A DNA stretch of 10,623 bases from Acidimicrobiaceae bacterium (GTDB lineage Bacteria; Actinomycetota; Acidimicrobiia; Acidimicrobiales; Bog-793): positions 1 to 10,623 of the forward strand of contig DAIDIA010000302.1 of NCBI GenBank assembly GCA_027459565.1. The letters are read 5' to 3'. Of this stretch, positions 5,489-10,623 are shown piece by piece. Below the pieces are notes generated by a model. That model was given only the letters and a program-made list of their open reading frames with translations, was not told the DNA's origin and did not search any database. The translations under genes were made by a program, and so were the position numbers. How positions within the stretch are numbered: position 1 is the stretch's first letter; each line of letters starts with the position of its first letter.

Positions 5489-7060
5489 ATGGCCGAGAAC
5501 GGAACTTCCAACACAATGCCTTCGCGACTAAACGAACTCCTCGAACGGCGCAGCGAGGCAAGAAGCGCAGGAACAGACCGCGCCATCGCAGCCCAGTCGC
5601 AAAAGGGCAAACTGCTCGCACGCGAACGGATCGACTACCTGCTCGACGAGGGTTCGTTCCACGAGATCGACATGCTTGTGCGTCACCGCGCCCATGGCGT
5701 CGGCCTCGACGACAACCGTCCGTACACCGACGGAGTGGTAACGGGCCATGGCACCATCGACGGACGGAAGGTCTGCATCTACGCACAGGACTTCACCGTC
5801 TTTGGTGGCTCGCTCGGCGAGGCGCACGCGGCGAAGATCCAGAAGATCCAAGACATGGCGCTCAAGATGGGTGTCCCGATCATCGGACTGAGTGACGGAG
5901 GAGGTGCCCGCATCCAGGAGGGCGTCGCCGCCCTGAACGGGTTTGGCGGAATCTTCTATCGGAATGCCCGCGCATCGGGAGTCATCCCGCAGATATCGAT
6001 CATCCTTGGCCCGTCCGCCGGAGGAGCGGTCTACTCTCCGGCGCTGACGGACTTCATCTTCATGGTCCAGGGCACGAGCCACATGTTCATCACCGGTCCC
6101 GACGTCGTCAAGACCGTCACCGGAGAGGAGGTCTCCTCCGAGCAGCTCGGCGGAGCGATGACCCATGCGACACGCTCGGGCGTCGCGGCATTCGTCGCGG
6201 CGGACGAGCGCTCGTGCCTTGACGACGTGCGCTTCCTCCTCTCGTTCTTGCCATCGAACAACCTCGAGGAGCCACCTGGCGTCTTGGGCAGCGATCCCGT
6301 GACACGTTCCACTCCGGAGTTGCGCAATCTCGTTCCAGCGCGTCCGAACCAGCCCTATGACGTGAAGGCGCTCATCAGCGCGGTTGTCGACGACGGCGAA
6401 TACCTCGAGTACTTCCCGTTCTTCGCGGCGAACCTGACCTGTGGCTTCGCGCGCATCGGTGGACGCGTCGTCGGCATCGTCGCCAACCAGCCCCAGGTTC
6501 TCGCCGGTGTGCTCGACATCGACTCGTCGGAGAAGGGCGGGAGGTTCGTGCGAACCTGTGACGCATTCAACATTCCACTCGTCACCTTCGTCGACGTCCC
6601 CGGATTCATGCCCGGCACCGACCAGGAGTATGGCGGAATCATCCGGCACGGCGCGAAACTCCTCTACGCGTACTGCGAGGCGACCGTGCCGCGTATCCAG
6701 GTGATCACCCGCAAGGCATATGGCGGCGCGTATCTCGTCATGGATTCGAAGTCGATCGGTTCGGACCTGTGTTTCGCCTGGCCCTCCGCCGAACTCGCGG
6801 TGATGGGACCCGAGGGTGCGGTGGAGATCGTGCACCGTCGCGAACTCGCCAGTGCCGAGGATGCTCCCGCTCGCCGTGCCGAACTGGTCGCCGAATATAC
6901 CGAGCGCTTCACCAATCCCTATGTCGCGGCAGAGCGCGGATACATCGATGATGTGATCGACCCCGCGGAGACGCGTCAGGTGCTCGCTGCGAGCCTCGAC
7001 CTGCTCATCACCAAGCGCGAGGATCTCCCTCGACGCAAGCACGGGAACATGCCCCTGTGA
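5489..7060 (+). CDS. Acyl-CoA carboxylase carboxyltransferase (beta) subunit, PccB/AccD5-like
   Basis: This subunit moves the carboxyl group from biotin to an acyl-CoA (propionyl-, acetyl- or a related CoA), feeding methylmalonyl- or malonyl-CoA metabolism. 523 residues, full family length, with both crotonase-like halves. The N-half has SDGGGARIQEG at 135-145 and the oxyanion segment GPSAGGAVYSP at 174-184. The C-half has FVDVPGFMPG at 367-376, YGGAYLVM at 411-418 and FAWPSAELAVMGPEGAVEIV. The tail ends KHGNMPL, a hallmark of actinobacterial PccB/AccD proteins. The residue after GGAY, which is Asp in characterised PccB/AccD5 and hydrophobic in acetyl-CoA-accepting relatives, is Leu416, so substrate choice is open. 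No biotin carboxylase/carrier gene is in view. It is followed by a small overlapping gene. Methylcrotonyl-CoA or decarboxylase-type relatives are less likely but possible. Confidence 0.93.
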   Translation: MAENGTSNTMPSRLNELLERRSEARSAGTDRAIAAQSQKGKLLARERIDYLLDEGSFHEIDMLVRHRAHGVGLDDNRPYTDGVVTGHGTIDGRKVCIYAQDFTVFGGSLGEAHAAKIQKIQDMALKMGVPIIGLSDGGGARIQEGVAALNGFGGIFYRNARASGVIPQISIILGPSAGGAVYSPALTDFIFMVQGTSHMFITGPDVVKTVTGEEVSSEQLGGAMTHATRSGVAAFVAADERSCLDDVRFLLSFLPSNNLEEPPGVLGSDPVTRSTPELRNLVPARPNQPYDVKALISAVVDDGEYLEYFPFFAANLTCGFARIGGRVVGIVANQPQVLAGVLDIDSSEKGGRFVRTCDAFNIPLVTFVDVPGFMPGTDQEYGGIIRHGAKLLYAYCEATVPRIQVITRKAYGGAYLVMDSKSIGSDLCFAWPSAELAVMGPEGAVEIVHRRELASAEDAPARRAELVAEYTERFTNPYVAAERGYIDDVIDPAETRQVLAASLDLLITKREDLPRRKHGNMPL

Positions 7061-7272
7061 TCGAGGTCGCGCGAGACCCCGACGACCGCCTCGCTCCGGA
7101 CGACTCGGTACTCGAGGTGATCAAAGGGGCGGTCGAAGCGCTCCTCTCGCGTCAGTCGACGCACGGTCCGGGCGTTCGTCTGACCTGGCGCGAGCGGCGA
7201 GCCAGCTGGAGATTCTCGGGTCGGGCATGGATCGGTCCCGCACATGAGAGCCGCGATCGTCCGCGGCGCTGA
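7057..7272 (+). CDS. Small protein coupled to the carboxylase, possibly an epsilon-type subunit
   Basis: 71 residues, starting at a GTG whose last two bases form the carboxylase TGA (GTGA overlap), so translation is almost certainly coupled. The sequence is charged and soluble: an acidic N-terminus, a helix SVLEVIKGAVEALLSRQ (about 20-36), then a basic region with two tryptophans in RASWRFSGRAW. Actinobacterial acyl-CoA carboxylases often have a tiny epsilon subunit encoded next to the beta subunit, and a short helix followed by W-rich C-terminal residues would suit it. I do not see a diagnostic motif, however, so the assignment rests mainly on position. It ends 6 bases before the convergent MFS gene. 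It could also be an unrelated conserved hypothetical. Confidence 0.6.
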   Translation: MIEVARDPDDRLAPDDSVLEVIKGAVEALLSRQSTHGPGVRLTWRERRASWRFSGRAWIGPAHESRDRPRR

Positions 7273-7278
7273 GCGCAG

Positions 7279-8559
7279 TCAGTCGATCGCGACGATCGGC
7301 CTTGAGGTCTCGATCTCGCGCGGCTCGTAGAAACGCCGCGGCAGAACGGTCGGCCAGACGCCCCCGAGAAGCGAGAGGCCGGCAGCGACCAAGAAGGCAA
7401 GTGCAATCGAATGTGTCAGCAACGCTCCGGCGATCGCCGCACCAATCGGGTAGCCCGCGAAATTGACATTCATCGACACCGCGAATGCCCGACCGAACCA
7501 GAGCGGATCCGTCGCACGCTGGCGGAGCGAGAACATCGCGACCACGAGCGGACCGTTGGCGACGCCACACAGTGCGATCTCGAGGCCCGCAAGCGCGGGT
7601 TCATGGGTGAACGCCAGCAGGGTGAATCCGAGGGCACTCACGGCGCAACCGAGCGAGAGTATTCCCTTCTCACGGCGTTCGGTGCCGATCCTGCCCATCA
7701 CCATTCCCGCGACGAAGCCTGCGAGGCCCATCGCGCCGAAGAAGAGCCCGACGCTCTCGGATCCTCCGCGGAGTCGATGGAGAACAAGCACCGGAATCGC
7801 CACCGCGAGCGCTCCGGAGCCCATGTTGTAGATCGTCATGGTCCCCGCCAGCATGCGAAGAACCCGGTTGTGCAACACATATCGGATTCCTGCCGCCGCG
7901 TCGGCAAACACCCCAGCCTCGTGATGGGTCAGTCGATTGGGCACCACGACCCATGAGAGCGCAGATGCCGCCAGGAGCGAGAGTGCCGCGGGAACCATCA
8001 ACGACCATCTCGCGCCGATGATCGACACCGAGATTCCGGCGATCCCGGGCCCGAGCACGCTCGAGATGACAAACGTCCCGCTGTCGAGCGCGTTCGACCG
8101 GTCCCAGAGCTCCCGCGGCACCAATATCGGAAAGAGCGACCTCCCACCCACCCGGCTGAGCGGCTGCGTCAACGAGCTCAGCGCGACGATGCCAAGGAGA
8201 GCCCCGGTCGAGAGCAGATGGACAACGGAGAGCGAGCTGATGAGCGCCATCGCGACGGCCGCCGTGAGGAAGTCGAGCTTCATCAGCGTGACCTTGGCAC
8301 TGCGCTCGAGAAGCGCTCCCGCAATCGGACTGACGATGATGCCGGGGACCTGACCGACCAGCAAGACGACTCCCGAGAGCGCCGACGAGTGCCCGGTACC
8401 GAGCACGAAGAGCACGATCAGCACGGAGAACATCTGGGTTGCCATGCGCGCGAACAATGAACTCAGCACGAGTGGGGTGAAACCGTCGAGCCGAAAGAGC
8501 TCGCGGTATCCGGCTGGTTCACCGGACGCGGTCGTGCTGCGCAGTTGTTGGATACTCAA
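7279..8559 (-). CDS. Major facilitator superfamily transporter
   Basis: A 426-residue inner-membrane protein with about 12 hydrophobic segments, resembling the EntS-like/MFS_3 exporters. TM1 begins near LVLSSLFARMATQMF (31-45). The loop between TM2 and TM3 has GALLERSAK at 81-89, a degenerate form of MFS motif A (GxLaDrxGrk), and the second half begins after the cytoplasmic stretch around ADAAAGIRYVLHNRVLRML. Substrate unknown. The frame is closed by a TAA two codons upstream, so the first possible start is TTG 8559, which has no Shine-Dalgarno. A TAnnnT box (TAACCT, 8560-8565) touches this start, so the true start might lie slightly downstream, though it must precede residue 30. The gap of 90 bases to the upstream small gene allows either read-through from that module or its own promoter. 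Confidence 0.88.
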   Translation of the reverse strand: MSIQQLRSTTASGEPAGYRELFRLDGFTPLVLSSLFARMATQMFSVLIVLFVLGTGHSSALSGVVLLVGQVPGIIVSPIAGALLERSAKVTLMKLDFLTAAVAMALISSLSVVHLLSTGALLGIVALSSLTQPLSRVGGRSLFPILVPRELWDRSNALDSGTFVISSVLGPGIAGISVSIIGARWSLMVPAALSLLAASALSWVVVPNRLTHHEAGVFADAAAGIRYVLHNRVLRMLAGTMTIYNMGSGALAVAIPVLVLHRLRGGSESVGLFFGAMGLAGFVAGMVMGRIGTERREKGILSLGCAVSALGFTLLAFTHEPALAGLEIALCGVANGPLVVAMFSLRQRATDPLWFGRAFAVSMNVNFAGYPIGAAIAGALLTHSIALAFLVAAGLSLLGGVWPTVLPRRFYEPREIETSRPIVAID

Positions 8560-8649
8560 AGGTTAGGCGGAGCACGATCGATCGTTGCGGCGTCCACGGA
8601 TACTGCACACGACAACGCGGTGGCGCGCCGGGTGCGGGCGACGCGTCCC

Positions 8650-8862
8650 TCAGACGCGCCTGCGACCGCGGATCGTGCTCGCGACCAGTACCAGCACGGC
8701 AAGCGCCGGAACGAGGGCAACCGCGAGCGCCCGATCACTGTGGACGAGAAAGGCACTGCCCACGACGACGATCATGCCGACAAAGAGCTCCGGCGTGTCA
8801 CCGACGAGAAAGTCCCACCAGAACGCTCCGAACGCGCGGACCCACTTCGCAAGCACGCTCAT
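8650..8862 (-). CDS. Small membrane protein coupled to the ExxE membrane protein
   Basis: 70 residues. The ATG at 8862 overlaps the TGA of the upstream gene (ATGA), a standard sign of translational coupling; the frame is open further upstream, but that part lies within the neighbour's coding region and is Arg/Pro/His-rich noise. An amphipathic, aromatic N-terminus (WVRAFGAFWWDFLVGD, 7-22) is followed by two short hydrophobic segments at about 26-40 and 45-62 and a basic tail IRGRRRV, placing the C-terminus on the cytoplasmic side by the positive-inside rule. I do not recognise the family. The overlap suggests it is a stoichiometric partner or subunit of the protein encoded just upstream. Confidence 0.72.
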   Translation of the reverse strand: MSVLAKWVRAFGAFWWDFLVGDTPELFVGMIVVVGSAFLVHSDRALAVALVPALAVLVLVASTIRGRRRV

Positions 8863-9632
8863 TGGACCGTCTCGGGAACGAGTGGGGCAATCGGGGCGGG
8901 AAAACGACGCCGCATGAGCTCGATCGCGAGGAAGGTGACACACCCGAACAGGGCGATGAGGACGAGGATGAAGGCGTCCGACCACGGCCAGCGAATCTTC
9001 GCGCCCTCGCCCGCCCAGAAGATGCCGAAGCTGCTGAGCATGATACCGACAGTCATCTTCATCGCGTTCTCGGGTACCTCGGAGAGCTGGCGGGAGACGA
9101 CGACACCGATGATGGTGACGATCAGAAGGGCAGCTCCGGCCGCGAGCGAGGCGAGCAGCATCTTGTGGTCGCTTGAACCAAGACTGAGGACGATCAGGAC
9201 CACCTCGGTCCCTTCGAGGAACACTCCCTTGAACGCGACCGCGAAGCCGACGGAGTCCCGCGCAACGCGCTGACGACCGGTGTCGGGATCGGTGAGCGAC
9301 GCGACGGTCTTTTGGTAGATGAGATCCTCATCATGAATCGCGATGTGGCCGCTCGAACGCAGGATCGCCTTTCGGAGCCAGTTCAGGCCAAGCACAAGCA
9401 GGATCGAGCCGACCGCGACGCGTAGCGCGGAGAGCGGAACCAGATGGATCAGCGGAACACCGACCGCACCGACGATCGCCGCGAGGACCGCGACGGCAAC
9501 GCCGGCTCCTTCGAGCGCCGACCGCCAACCGCGCGCGGTCCCCGATGCCACAACGATCGTCAGCGCCTCGACCATCTCGACGGCAGACGCGCCGAATACG
9601 GCGAGAAAGAGGACAACTGCAGAAGTTGTCAC
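8859..9632 (-). CDS. Membrane protein with two ExxE repeats (COG4280-like), putative cation transporter
   Basis: 257 residues, a polytopic inner-membrane protein. It consists of two similar halves of about three transmembrane segments each. Half 1 (5-90) contains ASAVE19-M-V-E22-A and ends VGSILLVLGLNWLRKAI. Half 2 (128-212) contains GVFLE140-G-T-E143-V and ends VGIMLSSFGIFWAGEGA. A charged loop (91-127) separates them, and a last hydrophobic segment (220-238) precedes a basic tail. Paired acidic motifs in a 3+3 repeat recall LysE/UPF0016/TerC-type and FTR1-type (RExxE) cation carriers, so metal or other cation transport is a reasonable inference. I recall this type as the uncharacterised COG4280 but cannot confirm it here. 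The start is GTG 9632 with AGGTGA seven bases upstream. It is coupled to the small gene downstream. Confidence 0.82.
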   Translation of the reverse strand: MTTSAVVLFLAVFGASAVEMVEALTIVVASGTARGWRSALEGAGVAVAVLAAIVGAVGVPLIHLVPLSALRVAVGSILLVLGLNWLRKAILRSSGHIAIHDEDLIYQKTVASLTDPDTGRQRVARDSVGFAVAFKGVFLEGTEVVLIVLSLGSSDHKMLLASLAAGAALLIVTIIGVVVSRQLSEVPENAMKMTVGIMLSSFGIFWAGEGAKIRWPWSDAFILVLIALFGCVTFLAIELMRRRFPAPIAPLVPETVQ

Positions 9633-9639
9633 GACACCA

Positions 9640-9645
9640 TCACCT
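9640..9645 (-). promoter_or_regulatory. Shine-Dalgarno site of the ExxE membrane protein
   Basis: Minus-strand AGGTGA, 7 bases before GTG 9632. It supports that start over other in-frame candidates further upstream. Confidence 0.55.
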
Positions 9646-9749
9646 GAGTCGAACCATGTTCCACGTGCACATCCGTCTTCTATTCATCGATATACGGTAC
9701 CAAAGACCCCCATTTTTCAACCCGATCCCCAATCGGGCCATCCAAGTGA
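9646..9749. other. Upstream region of the minus-strand membrane module
   Basis: No gene seen. This AT-richer stretch probably holds the module's promoter: on the minus strand TTGAAA (9715-9720) is followed 20 bases later by TATATC, an overlong spacer, so no firm call. A small hairpin, CCCGAT-CCCCA-ATCGGG (9721-9737), lacks a following T-run on either strand. Confidence 0.3.
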
Positions 9750-10400
9750 ACTCCTCGAGAGATCCAGCTCCGAGTCATCGGCGTCGTTGACGTCGATGAC
9801 ACCGAACTCCCCCTCACGTCGATCGTCACTTGGCTCGCCGAATGGCTGCACTCCCATTTCGCTTACCGAGAGCCCGACGCAACCACCCCGCGATCCTCGC
9901 GTGAGCGAGAAGTTGGACCTCTAGGGCCCCCGGTGGCTCGTTGGTCAGCAATGCCGGACTGATCATAAGCGTCACACTCCTCAAGGCACAGTAATCACGA
10001 TGATTCTTCAAAGAGATCGCACACGGCGCCCATCCCCCCCGATGGCACCACGCGTGCTGATCCATCAGCAGCGAGGTCAAGGACGCGTACAGGCAGTTGC
10101 CCCAGGGTCCATGAAGCATGCGACGAACAGGCCCGCCGGATTGAGATAGATCTCTTCCGGCGGGCCGCGCAGGACGAGGCTGACAAGTCCCAGCACTCCG
10201 ACGACATCCGCGAAAACGAAGGCACCCGCGTGGTCATGCGAGATGCGGATCGTCGCTGCACCAATCTTGCATGACGAACGACGCGATCGCGAGGCGCATT
10301 GGCGACCGAGGATGACCGTTTCGCGACGCTCATCTTCAAGGCAACGAACTTCATCCAAGAGGAACCGCCGCACCACCTCTGCTTCAACAGGGCGATATGA
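9750..10400 (+). pseudogene. Coding-like plus-strand frame broken by four stops, unrecognised
   Basis: One plus-strand frame shows the base pattern of a GC-rich gene (third positions mostly G or C, second positions lowest) in three consecutive open pieces: 9750-9959, 9969-10271 and 10275-10397. They are separated by TGA 9960 and TAA 9966, by TGA 10272, and end at TGA 10398. The first piece has no ATG, GTG or TTG near its beginning. Piece 1 reads like a folded protein (LRVIGVVDVDDTELP, TWLAEWLHSHFAY), piece 2 has a charged helix (EQARRIEIDLFRRAAQDEA), and piece 3 has DRFATLIFKATNFIQEE. I do not recognise the family. Opposite-strand frames are also partly open (the longest is 178 codons, 10077-10613) and read less like protein. 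A run of seven C at 10034-10040 is a possible frame-change or sequencing-error point. Confidence 0.3.
10130..10166. repeat. Strong inverted repeat (hairpin)
   Basis: GGCCCGCCGGA (10130-10140) and TCCGGCGGGCC (10156-10166) are perfect 11-base complements. The 15-base loop itself contains GAGA-TAGA-TCTC, which can form an inner stem. There is no T-run on either side, so it is not a standard intrinsic terminator. Confidence 0.6.
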
Positions 10401-10623
10401 AGATTGGGTGTATCTGAAGCGCTCATGAACTCGAGTTCCATCGAGACATCTATCGATGACGCGGACCTCCGTTGACAAAATGAACGGGGTTACATGCGAT
10501 GCTTTCGATTGCACGCAGCGAATACTTATGACGACTCGTGCGTTGGGTTCACTCGCGCGTTTATGGCGCGCGAATGCGAACACACCTAGCGGCAAATCCG
10601 CCCCCAATGGCATCTCGCAGACG
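10401..10623. other. No gene recognised at the right edge
   Basis: This AT-richer tail has no convincing coding frame. A consensus -35 hexamer, TTGACA (10472-10477), is followed 17 bases later by the poor -10 TGCGAT, and ATG 10494 opens a 31-codon frame without a Shine-Dalgarno; neither is strong enough to call. Confidence 0.3.

Noticed and set aside
5528..7042. A 504-codon open frame on the minus strand, opposite the carboxylase gene
   Set aside because: It is a shadow of a strongly coding GC-rich gene; the translation is Asp/Glu/Arg/His-rich with no family features, while the plus strand has full carboxyltransferase motifs.
8545..9273. A 242-codon plus-strand frame over the membrane module
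   Set aside because: Arg/Thr/Ser-rich translation typical of antisense frames; the minus strand encodes clear membrane segments with coupled starts.
9721..9737. Hairpin CCCGAT-CCCCA-ATCGGG as a terminator
   Set aside because: Only 6 base pairs and no T-run following it on either strand.
10472..10500. TTGACA-based promoter on the plus strand
   Set aside because: The -35 is perfect but the -10 at proper spacing (TGCGAT) is poor, and only a 31-codon frame without a ribosome site follows.
10077..10613. A 178-codon minus-strand frame at the right edge
   Set aside because: Mixed codon use, no Shine-Dalgarno, no recognisable motif, and a competing plus-strand frame with a better base pattern. Not excluded, but not supported enough to list as a gene.

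Overview
The window is a GC-rich, densely packed chromosomal segment that looks actinobacterial (Actinomycetota; possibly an Acidimicrobiia-like lineage, an inference from protein style only). Pointers are frequent GTG starts, a DnaX with an SRT rather than SRC motif and a Pro/Ala-rich linker, an acyl-CoA carboxylase beta subunit followed by a tiny overlapping gene, and two genes whose only visible promoter element lies 6-7 bases before the start codon, as in leaderless mRNAs.

Layout. Positions 1-1498 (+): the 3' part of an orotate phosphoribosyltransferase gene (pyrE, cut by the window edge), then a metallo-beta-lactamase-fold hydrolase 7 bases on. Positions 1502-2309 (-): tRNA-Ser(GGA), tadA and tRNA-Ser(CGA), in transcription order, an all-translation cluster. 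Positions 2341-5443 (+): SRP RNA (ffs), dnaX, the YbaB/EbfC gene and recR, a conserved arrangement also known from Bacillus (tadA-scr-dnaX-yaaK-recR), here with tadA inverted. recR has no ATG, GTG or TTG start that gives a full-length protein and most likely begins at a CTG. Positions 5489-7272 (+): an acyl-CoA carboxylase carboxyltransferase subunit with a translationally coupled 71-residue protein. Positions 7279-9632 (-): a two-gene membrane module (a protein made of two repeats with ExxE motifs, plus a 70-residue membrane partner overlapping by ATGA), then an MFS transporter.

Positions 9646-10623 hold no gene that can be called with confidence. A plus-strand frame with coding-like base use runs from about 9750 to 10400 but is broken by four stop codons and lacks a start, so I treat it tentatively as a decayed gene. 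A strong hairpin lies inside it at 10130-10166.

Functionally the window joins housekeeping modules: pyrimidine synthesis, tRNA-Ser supply and tRNA editing, protein targeting RNA, replication clamp loading with recombinational repair, and acyl-CoA carboxylation. At the right end a small transport module borders a degenerate stretch. I saw no CRISPR array, insertion sequence, phage gene or defence system. The least understood coding part is the ExxE membrane protein with its small partner.
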